64,000 bases of DNA from Paraburkholderia translucens. GTDB lineage: Bacteria; Pseudomonadota; Gammaproteobacteria; Burkholderiales; Burkholderiaceae. Where the stretch lies: NCBI RefSeq assembly GCF_020881035.1, contig NZ_JAJITC010000009.1, positions 62,001-126,000 of the forward strand. Reading direction: 5' to 3'. Under the pieces are notes generated by a model, which worked only from the letters and a program-made list of their open reading frames with translations, was not told the origin of the DNA and did no database searches. Shown here one piece after another: positions 1-8,205 of the stretch (positions are counted from its first letter, which is position 1; each line of letters begins with the position of its first letter). The translations under genes were made by a program, and so were the position numbers.

Positions 1-44
1 CGCGTGGATCGCGCTTGGTGTCGCTCAGCGACTCGACGGCAAAT

Positions 45-2243
45 TCAATGCAATTGCCGGTAGATCTGCTCGGCGAGCGCCTGCGAGATACCTTCGACGC
101 TCGCAAGATCCTCCACGCTCGCGGCCACCACGCCACGCAAGCCGCCAAAGCGCGCGAGCAGGCGCTGGCGCCGCTTCGCCCCAACGCCTTCGAGTTCTTC
201 GAGCCGCGAAGTCTGGCGCGTCTTGCCGCGTTTGGCGCGCATGCCGGTGATCGCGAAGCGATGCGCTTCATCGCGGATCTGCGCGACCAGCATCAGCGCG
301 GCGCTTTCCTTGCCGAGTTCGAGCGGCGCACGGCCGTCCGCGAAAATCAGCGTCTCGAGACCGACCTTGCGCCCCTCGCCCTTCGCGACCCCGACCAGCA
401 TGCCGGTATCGAGCCCCAGCTCCGTGAATACCTGCCGCGCGATTTCCACCTGCCCCTTGCCGCCGTCGATCAGTACGATGGTCGGCAGCACGCCGCCGGC
501 CGCGGCCGGCTCGGCGACATCGGCGGCGAGCGACGGATCGGCGGCCGCGTCGCTTTGCGACTCGGCGGCTCCGTCGCTGGCATTCGCGGCTGCCTGCGCG
601 ACCATCTTCTCGTAGCGGCGCGTCAGCACCTGGCGCATCGCCGCGTAGTCGTCGCCGGGCGTGATACCCGTGATGTTGTAGCGGCGATACTCGGACGACT
701 GCATCTTGTGATGATGAAAGACGACGCACGACGCCTGGGTCGCCTCGCCCATCGTGTGACTGATGTCGAAGCATTCGATGCGCAGATGCGCGAGGTCGTC
801 GCACTCCATGCCGAGCGTGTCGGTCAGCGCGCGCGTGCGCGCCTGCTGCGAGCCCTGCTCCGACAACAACCGCGCGAGCGCGAGCCGCGCGTTCTGCTCG
901 GCCATGGCAAGCCACGCGCGTCGCTGCCCTTGCGGCTGACGCAGCACGGTGACTTTGTGGCCCGCCTGCTCGATCAGCACGTCGACAAGCTCGCGCCCCG
1001 GCGCATGGCTAACCACCAGCACCGGCGGCACGCGATTGCCGAGGTAATGCTGCGCGATGAACGCCTCGAGCACTTCCGCTTCGACACCGCGGGGTGCGCG
1101 GTTTGTGCGTTGCGGGGGAGGGGACGTTGAATCGTTGGCTTCGTCTTCGTTCGGATCGTCTGCCGTCGCCTCGATCGCTTCTTCGTCACTACCATCGGCG
1201 TCCTCGTCTTCCGATGGCATGTCCCGCGCGATCGCGAGCGCATCGGCCGTGACGCTCGCTGCTTCGGCTCGCGGCGCGACCGCTCGCGCATCCGCCGCTG
1301 CGTCGTCTTGCCCGGCTTCGTCTTCGAGCCCGCCCTCCTCCGCGGTCAACGCGCTCTCCACGTGCGTGGGAAAGTACGCCTTGTCGCCGAGGTGCCGCCC
1401 GCCGCGCACCATCGCGAGATTCACGCACACGCGGCCGCCTAGCGCGACCACCGCAAGAATGTCGACGTCGCTATCGCTGCCGACTTCGATCGCCTGCTGA
1501 TGCAGCACCGTCGACAGCGAACTCATCTGGTTGCGCACCGCCGCGGCCTGTTCGAACTTCAGCTCGCTCGCGAATGCATGCATCTTCTGCTCGAGCTCCT
1601 TCATCACCTCGCCCTGGCGGCCAAGCAGAAAGCGCGACGCATTGGCGACGTCGCGCGCATAGTCCTCTTCGCTGATGTTCGCGACGCACGGCGCCGTGCA
1701 GCGGCCAATCTGATGCAGCAGACACGGCCGCGTGCGGTTGTTGAACACCGAGTCTTCGCAGGTGCGCAGCTGAAACACGCGCTGCAGGATCTGGATGCTC
1801 TCGCGCACCGCCCAGGCGCTCGGAAACGGACCAAAGTACTGATTCTTGCGATCGACCGAGCCGCGGTAATAGGCCATGCGTGGAAACTTGTGGCCGGTCA
1901 GCTTCAGATACGGATACGACTTGTCGTCGCGAAACAGGATGTTGTAGCGCGGCGCGAGCGCCTTGATCAGGTTGTTTTCGAGCAGCAGCGCTTCGGCCTC
2001 GGAGCGCGTGACCGTGGTCTCGATGCGCGCAATGCGCGTAACCATCATCGCGATGCGCGGCGACAGCTGCGTCTTCGTGAAGTAGCTCGATACGCGCTTC
2101 TTCAGGTCGCGCGCCTTGCCCACGTAGAGCACTATGCCACCCGTGTCGTAATAGCGGTAGACGCCGGGCAGATGCGGCAATTGGGCGAGCACTTTTTTCG
2201 GCTCGAAAGCATCGGGCGTGTCGGTTGCTTCGGGTTCGGTCAT
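45..2243 (-). CDS. uvrC: UvrABC system protein C (excinuclease subunit)
   Basis: UvrC makes both incisions around DNA lesions after UvrA2B loading in nucleotide excision repair. The 732-residue product has an N-terminal GIY-YIG nuclease domain (about residues 25-105), a UVR motif that binds UvrB (about 209-244), the C-terminal RNase H-like nuclease (CFDISH near 491, IDGGKGQ near 592) and tandem helix-hairpin-helix elements (about 686-732). It is longer than the usual roughly 610 residues because of two low-complexity insertions: an acidic Asp/Glu/Ala stretch at about 300-387 and an Ala/Asp/Ser stretch at about 549-585. The ATG start at 2243 gives the expected N-terminus. It is transcribed away from earP. 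Nothing follows it before the window edge. Confidence 0.97.
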   Translation of the reverse strand: MTEPEATDTPDAFEPKKVLAQLPHLPGVYRYYDTGGIVLYVGKARDLKKRVSSYFTKTQLSPRIAMMVTRIARIETTVTRSEAEALLLENNLIKALAPRYNILFRDDKSYPYLKLTGHKFPRMAYYRGSVDRKNQYFGPFPSAWAVRESIQILQRVFQLRTCEDSVFNNRTRPCLLHQIGRCTAPCVANISEEDYARDVANASRFLLGRQGEVMKELEQKMHAFASELKFEQAAAVRNQMSSLSTVLHQQAIEVGSDSDVDILAVVALGGRVCVNLAMVRGGRHLGDKAYFPTHVESALTAEEGGLEDEAGQDDAAADARAVAPRAEAASVTADALAIARDMPSEDEDADGSDEEAIEATADDPNEDEANDSTSPPPQRTNRAPRGVEAEVLEAFIAQHYLGNRVPPVLVVSHAPGRELVDVLIEQAGHKVTVLRQPQGQRRAWLAMAEQNARLALARLLSEQGSQQARTRALTDTLGMECDDLAHLRIECFDISHTMGEATQASCVVFHHHKMQSSEYRRYNITGITPGDDYAAMRQVLTRRYEKMVAQAAANASDGAAESQSDAAADPSLAADVAEPAAAGGVLPTIVLIDGGKGQVEIARQVFTELGLDTGMLVGVAKGEGRKVGLETLIFADGRAPLELGKESAALMLVAQIRDEAHRFAITGMRAKRGKTRQTSRLEELEGVGAKRRQRLLARFGGLRGVVAASVEDLASVEGISQALAEQIYRQLH

Positions 2244-2468
2244 GCGGGGTCGATTGGGTGGGACGGTCTCGCGCTGCCTCGCCGCTTGCGCCGTCCGGCG
2301 ACCGAAATCGGGCGCCGGAGGTGGTGTCGCACGTCGCGTCGTGCCGCCCGCGTGTCGGGCAAAGGGCGCGCGATCGCAAGCGAGGCTTTAGAATCGCCAG
2401 TTTAGAACATTCCGCGTTCGTTCGAACCCGCTCCGCGCCGGCGGAGTCACCGAGCCAGCCGATCTGCC

Positions 2469-3662
2469 ATGTCCTGCGTTGCGCCCCTTTCCGGACCACC
2501 CGCTGTCTCTGCCAACCCGATCGCCTGCGATATCTTTTGCGCGGTCATCGACAACTTCGGCGACATCGGCGTGTGCTGGCGCCTCGCGCGCCAACTCGCA
2601 CGCGAGCATGGCTGGCAGGTGCGCGTATTCGTCGACGATCTGCATGCGTTCCAGAAGCTGTGCCCGTCGCTCGCGCTGGAGCGGGCGCGGCAGACGCTCG
2701 ACGGCATCATCATCGAGCACTGGCACGAACCGTCCCACGCGGGCGATACGCTCGAAGTCGCCGACGTCGTGATCGAGGCGTTCGCCTGCGAACTGCCACC
2801 CGTCTATATCGCGGCGATGGCCGAACGCACGCGCACGCCGCTGTGGCTCAACCTCGAATATCTGAGCGCCGAGGACTGGGTCGCCGACTTTCATCTGCGC
2901 CCGTCGCCGCACCCGCGCCACGCGCTCAGCAAGACCTTTTTTTTCCCCGGACTCGGCCCCGGCACCGGTGGCGTGTTGAAGGAGCGGGATCTGGATGCGG
3001 CGCGCGCCGCGTTCGAGGGCTCGCCGGCCACCCGCGCCGACTGGTGGCGCAACGCCACGGGCCACGCGCCGCCGCCAGCCGACGCGACCGTGGTGTCGCT
3101 GTTTGCGTACGAAAATCCGGCGGTCGACAGCCTGCTCGAGCAATGGCGCGACAGTGTGAGCCCGATCGTGCTGTTGGTGCCCGAGGGACGCATTTCCGGC
3201 GCGCTCGCGCGGTTTTTCGGGCTGCCGTCGTTTACCGCGGGCACCCATGCGACGCGCGGCAACCTCAGTGCCCATTCGCTTGCGTTCACCGAACAGCCCG
3301 GCTACGACGCGCTGCTATGGGTGAGCGACGTCAATTTCGTGCGCGGCGAGGATTCGTTCGTGCGTGCGCAGTGGGCCGCGAAGCCGTTCGTCTGGCACAT
3401 CTATCCGCAGGCCGACGACGCCCATCTTCCCAAGCTCGACGCCGCGCTCGCACACTACACGCGCACGTTGCCCGCGCAAGCGCGCACCGCACTCGAACAT
3501 TTCTGGCACGCGTGGAACGGCGCGGGAGAGCCGGACTGGGCAGAATTCCAGCGCCACGGTCCTGCGCTGAAGCGTCGCGCCGCCGCGTGGGCAGTCGAAC
3601 TCGCGCAAGTTGGCGATCTCGCCGGAAATCTGACCTCGTTCGCAAAAACTCAGTTAAAATAA
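2469..3662 (+). CDS. earP: Protein-arginine rhamnosyltransferase EarP
   Basis: EarP transfers rhamnose from dTDP-rhamnose to Arg32 of elongation factor P, activating EF-P for rescue of ribosomes stalled on polyproline. The 397-residue product has the GT-B layout of this family: an N-terminal DNFGDIGVCWRLARQL segment with the catalytic-region Asp, and a C-terminal nucleotide-sugar site with RGEDSFVRAQWA and the following WHIYPQ. The target gene efp follows on the same strand after about 390 bp, and its product carries Arg at position 32, so enzyme and substrate agree. The start at 2469 is the first ATG; about 15 residues precede the conserved domain, so a slightly later start is possible. Divergent from uvrC. 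Confidence 0.96.
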   Translation: MSCVAPLSGPPAVSANPIACDIFCAVIDNFGDIGVCWRLARQLAREHGWQVRVFVDDLHAFQKLCPSLALERARQTLDGIIIEHWHEPSHAGDTLEVADVVIEAFACELPPVYIAAMAERTRTPLWLNLEYLSAEDWVADFHLRPSPHPRHALSKTFFFPGLGPGTGGVLKERDLDAARAAFEGSPATRADWWRNATGHAPPPADATVVSLFAYENPAVDSLLEQWRDSVSPIVLLVPEGRISGALARFFGLPSFTAGTHATRGNLSAHSLAFTEQPGYDALLWVSDVNFVRGEDSFVRAQWAAKPFVWHIYPQADDAHLPKLDAALAHYTRTLPAQARTALEHFWHAWNGAGEPDWAEFQRHGPALKRRAAAWAVELAQVGDLAGNLTSFAKTQLK

Positions 3663-4054
3663 GCGGTTATCCAACGGCCGACGACGCAAGCGCGGCCCGA
3701 ATCGAGCCACACCCCGCGGTCAGCCCGTCTGACCGGTCCCGTGGAAAACACAGCACGCGGCTCCGTCTTCAGGCTGGGCACGCAAATGTCAAAAAAGGGA
3801 CGTATGTTTGGGCGTGTTGCAGATCGGCGCCACTCGTGTACACGCCCGAAAGGGTAAAACCCAGGTAACGGACAGGTGGAAACGCCGTGGCATCTCGCCG
3901 CGGTTCTGCACCGCGAGCCGGGCCCGTTTCACGCACCCGGTCAGTGCCGCCGCTTTGCGCGGCGCACGGCAGGTAGGGGGCGAAACGCCGAAGCCGCTTG
4001 CGCCGTATGCCGTTGAGCAACAGTTAAGCTATTTATCTCGTACAGGACAGTTTT
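3663..4054 (+). other. Intergenic region between earP and efp (392 bp)
   Basis: No convincing gene. Open frames here are short and lack recognisable protein character. There is no U-run terminator after earP. The AT-richer tract just before efp (about 4010-4040) is the likeliest place for an efp promoter, but I cannot point to well-matched -35 and -10 hexamers. I compared it by eye with common riboswitch cores (TPP, cobalamin, glycine) and saw no match. Confidence 0.5.
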
Positions 4055-4612
4055 ATGAAGACCGCACAGGAACTCCGCACCGGCAACGTCGTAATGATCG
4101 GCGCAGACGCAATGGTCGTGCAAAAGGCCGAATACAACAAATCCGGCCGCAACTCGGCCGTCGTCAAAATGAAGTTCAAGAACCTGCTGACCGGCGCCGG
4201 CATGGAAACCGTGTACAAGGCAGACGACAAGTTCGACGTCGTCGTGCTCGAGCGCAAGGAAGTGACGTATTCGTACTTCGCCGACCCGATGTACGTGTTC
4301 ATGGACGCCGACTACAACCAGTACGAAGTCGAAGCCGAAATGATGGGCGACGCGATGCACTACCTCGAAGACGGCATGGCTTGCGAAGTCGTGTTCTACA
4401 ACGAGAAGGCAATCTCGGTCGAACTGCCGACCACGCTGGTTCGTGAAATCATCTACACGGAACCCGCTGTCAAGGGCGACACGTCGTCGGGCAAGGTGCT
4501 GAAGAACGCCAAGCTGAACACCGGTTTCGAACTGCAAGTGCCGCTCTTCTGCAACATCGGCGACAAGATCGAAATCGACACGCGTACGCACGAATACCGC
4601 AGCCGCGCCTAA
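4055..4612 (+). CDS. efp: Translation elongation factor P
   Basis: EF-P binds between the P and E sites and stimulates peptide bond formation at consecutive prolines. The 185-residue protein has the usual length and the three-barrel EF-P order: KOW-like domain I, then two OB-like domains ending in DKIEIDTRTHEYRSRA. The tip of domain I reads YNKSGRNSAVV and places Arg at residue 32, the residue rhamnosylated by EarP; Lys-type EF-Ps carry lysine near this position. The gene follows earP and is closed by a strong terminator at 4661-4690, so it may be a short transcript with its own promoter. Confidence 0.98.
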   Translation: MKTAQELRTGNVVMIGADAMVVQKAEYNKSGRNSAVVKMKFKNLLTGAGMETVYKADDKFDVVVLERKEVTYSYFADPMYVFMDADYNQYEVEAEMMGDAMHYLEDGMACEVVFYNEKAISVELPTTLVREIIYTEPAVKGDTSSGKVLKNAKLNTGFELQVPLFCNIGDKIEIDTRTHEYRSRA

Positions 4613-4660
4613 GCGCCCGTCTGCGTCACCCTCCAGCGCCGGTACCCTGCCGGCCTGCAC

Positions 4661-4690
4661 AAAAAGCGCTCATTTTTGGGCGCTTTTTCT
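4661..4690 (+). terminator. Rho-independent terminator after efp
   Basis: An inverted repeat, AAAAAGCGC (4661-4669) paired with GCGCTTTTT (4680-4688), encloses a short T-rich loop and lies about 50 bp after the efp stop. The T-run on the plus strand supports termination of efp. The A-run at the 5' side means it could also work in the other direction. Confidence 0.85.
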
Positions 4691-5124
4691 TTTCTGTCGC
4701 GCCGTGTATGGTTTAGGAAAACTTTACCGGCAAGTTTCTCCAAATTGCCATTGCGACGTTCCGATTTCGCCTCAGGCGCGCGGCAAGTCCTTGATCCGTA
4801 CGGACAAAGTTCTTTGGCACGGTCTCTGCTAAGTGGAGAGTTACGCGAGTACCGCTGATTCAGGAGCGCTTTGGCAAAACCCGCGAACAGGCTGAACTCG
4901 AAGTGCGACGGTTTTTCGATAGCAACCGGGATTTCTGACAGGACCCGTGCAGGAACTACAGGCACCGGCCCGCGATTCGAGGCGCAGTGCCGGTCAGCGG
5001 TGGTTTCGCGGCCCTCCGAACCATTCGTTTAGCCCTGTCATCGGGCCCGCCAGAACCCGCCGTGCGCCATCTCAGTATTGGCGGCGCACCGGGCATTTAA
5101 CCCATTCACAAAGTTGCGCTCGCC
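4691..5124 (+). other. Non-coding leader/promoter region of the NtrC-family regulator gene
   Basis: 434 bp without a convincing gene. It holds the sigma-54-type promoter described separately (4814-4831). It also has a 7-bp hairpin, GTGCGCC (5062-5068) with GGCGCAC (5083-5089), about 35 bp before the start of the regulator gene. The hairpin is not followed by a T-run. If the promoter is real, the transcript has a leader of about 280 nt, long enough to hold a small RNA or a regulatory structure. Confidence 0.5.
4814..4831 (+). promoter_or_regulatory. Candidate sigma-54 (-24/-12) promoter
   Basis: TTGGCACGGTCTCTGCTA matches the consensus TTGGCACG-N4-TTGCW with one mismatch (C for the first T of the -12 element). 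The invariant GG (4816-4817) and GC (4828-4829) have the correct 10-bp gap. It is intergenic, between the efp terminator and the response-regulator gene at 5125, and points towards that gene. Transcription would begin near 4841. This is a sequence match only. Confidence 0.6.
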
Positions 5125-6507
5125 ATGCCACACGCCCTGATTGTTGAAGACGATCCCAACAGCCTCTCCGGTCTGTCGGCGATCCTCGCCGCCGACGGAT
5201 TTTCCGTCGACACCGCGACTACACTCGCCGAGGCACGCGCAGCGCTGACGCGCTTCATTCCCGACGTCGTGCTCGTCGACCTGAACCTGCCGGACGGTAG
5301 CGGCCTCGATCTGTTGCAGCACCTGCCCGCGCATCCGCCGGGCGGTGAGCTTCCGGTGATCGTGATGACCGGCAATGCGACGGTAGAGAGCGCGATCGAG
5401 GGCTTACGACACGGCATCTGGGACTATCTGCTGAAGCCGGTCAACATCCCGCGTCTGCGCAGCCTGCTCGCGCGCATTCCGCGGCCGTACGAGCTGACCG
5501 AGGAAGTGCAGGCGCTGCGCGCGTCGCTGCGTCAGCTCGGCCGCTTCGGCTCGATGCTCGGCCGCAGCGGCACGATCCAGCACGTCTACGACATGATTGA
5601 GCGTCTCGCGCCGACCGAGGCCGCAGTGCTGATCTCGGGCGAAGCCGGCACCGGCAAACAGATCGCCGCGCGCACGCTGCACGACATGAGCCGTCGCCGC
5701 AAAGGCCCGTTCGTTACGCTCGACTGCCGCAGCGCGGCTGCCGACGGCCTCAATCGCTCGCTCGACAGCGTGCTGTTCGGCTACGAACGCGGCGCGCCTG
5801 GCGGCGCCGAGCAGCGCGAGCCGGGCCTCTTCGAACAGGCGAGTGGCGGCACGCTGTTCATCGACGAGATCACGGAGCTGCCGCGCGCGCAGCAGGAAGC
5901 GCTGTTGCGCGCGCTCGATTCGCAGACGTTCATGCGCGTGGGCGGCACCAACCAGATCGTGACCGACTTCCGGCTCATTGCATCGACGCGCAAGCCACCG
6001 CGAGCGGCGGTCGCCGACGGCTCGCTGCATCAGGACCTCGCACTGCGCCTCGAAGCCGCCGCGGTCATGTTGCCCCCCCTGCGCGAGCGCGGCGAAGATC
6101 CGGTGCTGATTGCTCAAGCGGTCGTCGACGAACTGAATCTTGCAGCACGCGCGCGCGGCACGTCCGAGGTCGCCAAGCAGGCGGGGCCGAACTTCCTGCA
6201 CGAATGCCTCGCGTACAACTGGCCGGGTAACGTGCGCGAATTGCAGGAGCGCGTGCGGCGCGCGTACCAGGCATCGGGCGACGTGATCGAGTCGTTGCGC
6301 GCCGACGAGGCTGGCACGGCGCACGGCCGCGACCTGAATGGCAGCCGCGTGCAGGTGACGGTCGGCACGCCGCTCGCGGACGTCGAGGAAATGCTGATTC
6401 GCGCGACGCTCGACGCGGTCGGCGGCACACGGCATCGCGCGGCATCGCTGCTTGGAATCAGCCCAAAGACGCTCTACAACAAGTTACAGCGCATGCGCCT
6501 GAACTGA
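5125..6507 (+). CDS. NtrC-family response regulator with degenerate sigma-54 contact loop
   Basis: A 460-residue regulator with three domains: a receiver (residues 1-120; acidic pair Asp9/Asp10... region EDD, phosphoacceptor Asp52, Thr82, Lys104), an AAA+ domain (about 140-375; Walker A GEAGTGKQ at 172-179, Walker B LFIDEI near 244-249, LPPLRER near 317) and a C-terminal Fis-type helix-turn-helix (about 415-457). Canonical family members carry GAFTGA in loop 1 to touch sigma-54; here the equivalent residues 223-228 read GAPGGA. Known relatives lacking this motif often work without sigma-54 remodelling. No sensor kinase gene is adjacent. It lies downstream of a candidate sigma-54 promoter and ends before a bidirectional hairpin. 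The regulon cannot be inferred from the sequence. Confidence 0.88.
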   Translation: MPHALIVEDDPNSLSGLSAILAADGFSVDTATTLAEARAALTRFIPDVVLVDLNLPDGSGLDLLQHLPAHPPGGELPVIVMTGNATVESAIEGLRHGIWDYLLKPVNIPRLRSLLARIPRPYELTEEVQALRASLRQLGRFGSMLGRSGTIQHVYDMIERLAPTEAAVLISGEAGTGKQIAARTLHDMSRRRKGPFVTLDCRSAAADGLNRSLDSVLFGYERGAPGGAEQREPGLFEQASGGTLFIDEITELPRAQQEALLRALDSQTFMRVGGTNQIVTDFRLIASTRKPPRAAVADGSLHQDLALRLEAAAVMLPPLRERGEDPVLIAQAVVDELNLAARARGTSEVAKQAGPNFLHECLAYNWPGNVRELQERVRRAYQASGDVIESLRADEAGTAHGRDLNGSRVQVTVGTPLADVEEMLIRATLDAVGGTRHRAASLLGISPKTLYNKLQRMRLN

Positions 6508-6582
6508 GTGATCGAATGGCGCGTGCCGCGGATGCTTGCTGAGGCTTCGCAGCGGTTCGCACCGCTCGAAGTTCATAAAAAG

Positions 6583-6614
6583 ATGGCGCCGTGAATTGCT
6601 TCAGGGCGCCATTT
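6583..6614. terminator. Bidirectional hairpin between regulator gene and nagZ
   Basis: ATGGCGCC (6583-6590) pairs perfectly with GGCGCCAT (6605-6612) across a 14-nt loop. It lies between two convergent genes and is flanked by an A-run on the left and a few T on the right, so it can serve both strands, best for the minus-strand nagZ transcript. Confidence 0.7.
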
Positions 6615-6618
6615 CCGT

Positions 6619-7647
6619 TTATGCAAACGCACCGCGCATCAACCTCTGTGCTTCGGCATACCGCGGCTCGGCCATCAGCTTGCTCCACGTGAGCGCCTTA
6701 CCGCGCGGGCGCATGCGCTTCAGACGCTGCCGCGATTCCTTCGACGGCGTGACCCGCAGCGCGTCGAGCACCTTCTCCGCTTCGTCGGGCTGATTGCAGA
6801 TCAGCACCATATCGCAGCCAGCCTGCAAGGCGGCGGTCGCGGCTTGCGTCAGCGTGCCGCCCTGGCGCGCGGCTTCCATCGACAGATCATCACTGAAGAT
6901 CGCGCCTTCGAAGGCGAGCTTGCCGCGCAGGATGTCCTGCAGCCAGATGCGCGAGAAGCCGGCCGGCTTCTCGTCGACCTGCGGATAGACGACGTGCGCG
7001 GGCAGCACCGCGCCCAGCGACAAACCGAGCCAGTCGTACGGCGCGACGTCGTTGCCGAGGATTTCATCGAGCGGACGTTCGTCGACCGGCATCGCGACGT
7101 GCGAGTCCGCCTGCGCGAAGCCGTGCCCCGGAAAATGCTTGCCGCAATTGCTCATGCCGGCGAGCGCGAGGCCGTGGTTCAAGCTCTTTGCAAGCAGCGC
7201 GACCACGCGCGGGTCGCGATGGAACGCGCGATCACCGATCACCTGCGAGTGCCCGTAATCGAGGTCGAGCACCGGCGTGAAGCTCATGTCGATGCCGCAC
7301 GCGCGCAGCTCCGCGGCGAGGATATAGCCGACCGCGGTCGTTACCTTGGTCGCGTGCAGCACGTCGTGGTCCCACAGCGCACCGAGCTTGCCCATCGACG
7401 GCAACACCGTGAAGCCGTCAGTGCGAAAACGCTGTACGCGGCCGCCTTCGTGATCGACTGCGATCAGCAGATCCGGTCGGATCGTCCGGATTGCATCGGT
7501 CAGCGCGACCAGTTGGGCGCGGCTCTCGTAGTGGCGCGCGAACAGGATCACGCCACCGGTCATCGGGTGAGCGAGGCGCCTTTTATCATCGCGGTTCAGC
7601 GTTTTGCCGACCACGTCGAGCATCACTGGTCCGGGTGTGGTTTTCAT
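6619..7647 (-). CDS. nagZ: Beta-N-acetylhexosaminidase (NagZ)
   Basis: NagZ removes N-acetylglucosamine from anhydro-muropeptides in the cytoplasm during cell-wall recycling, and so affects AmpC beta-lactamase induction. The 342-residue product is a single glycoside hydrolase family 3 domain with VDHEGGRVQRF near residue 65, the KHFPGHG segment with the mobile-loop DSHVAMP following, and a later SDDLSMEAA motif that supplies the catalytic Asp region. The start is set at ATG 7647 because the domain begins at once; an upstream in-frame start at 7695 would add 16 residues that do not fit. Last gene of the minus-strand lepA-to-nagZ string, 66 bp after acpS. Confidence 0.96.
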   Translation of the reverse strand: MKTTPGPVMLDVVGKTLNRDDKRRLAHPMTGGVILFARHYESRAQLVALTDAIRTIRPDLLIAVDHEGGRVQRFRTDGFTVLPSMGKLGALWDHDVLHATKVTTAVGYILAAELRACGIDMSFTPVLDLDYGHSQVIGDRAFHRDPRVVALLAKSLNHGLALAGMSNCGKHFPGHGFAQADSHVAMPVDERPLDEILGNDVAPYDWLGLSLGAVLPAHVVYPQVDEKPAGFSRIWLQDILRGKLAFEGAIFSDDLSMEAARQGGTLTQAATAALQAGCDMVLICNQPDEAEKVLDALRVTPSKESRQRLKRMRPRGKALTWSKLMAEPRYAEAQRLMRGAFA

Positions 7648-7713
7648 CGAATTCCGCTGGAAAAGAGCCTGAGGCAAAGACAAACGGACCGGCAACGGTC
7701 GCGTTCAACGTAT

Positions 7714-8181
7714 TTATTCGGTAGCGGATTGCGCGGACGAAGCCCAGGACTCCGATGTGGCAAATGAGGCCTGCGCCCCGCCCGGCCGCTGGGTCTCGGC
7801 GATCACGAACGACACCGCGTAATCGCGCTCGTCGCTGATCGTCACGCGCGCCGTGATGCCGCGCGCGTCGAGCCAGTCGGCCAACTCGCCGGAGGCCACC
7901 ACCATCGGCTCCCCGCTTGGCCGGTTCAGCGTCTGCAGCGCGCGCCAGGTCATCGGCCAATGCATGCCAAGGCCGATCGCCTTCGAGAATGCTTCTTTCG
8001 CAGAGAAACGCGTCGCGAGAAACGCCAGCCCGCGTGCCGCCGAGCGCGCGTGGCGCGCGTGGTAGACGCGCAGTTCATCGGGACCGAGCACCTTCTCGGC
8101 GAAGCGGCCATTGGTGCGAGCCATCACCGCAGCCACGCGGCTCACCTGAACGATGTCGGTGCCGATACCGTAGATTTCCAT
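7714..8181 (-). CDS. acpS: Holo-[acyl-carrier-protein] synthase
   Basis: AcpS moves 4'-phosphopantetheine from CoA to the conserved serine of ACP (acpP lies 14 kb away in this window). The 155-residue product starts MEIYGIGTDIVQ, with the metal-binding Asp, and has the second family motif RFSAKEAFSKAIG near residue 57. About 20 residues rich in Ala, Ser and Gln at the C-terminus exceed the usual 125 or so and look dispensable. It follows pdxJ by 24 bp, an arrangement (recO-pdxJ-acpS) common in proteobacteria. Confidence 0.96.
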   Translation of the reverse strand: MEIYGIGTDIVQVSRVAAVMARTNGRFAEKVLGPDELRVYHARHARSAARGLAFLATRFSAKEAFSKAIGLGMHWPMTWRALQTLNRPSGEPMVVASGELADWLDARGITARVTISDERDYAVSFVIAETQRPGGAQASFATSESWASSAQSATE

Positions 8182-8205
8182 GCGCGCGTCCGTCGCCAGA
8201 TTGCG

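Noticed and set aside
3663..4054. Possible riboswitch upstream of efp
   Set aside because: I compared the region by eye with TPP, cobalamin and glycine riboswitch cores and found no match. efp is not a usual riboswitch target.
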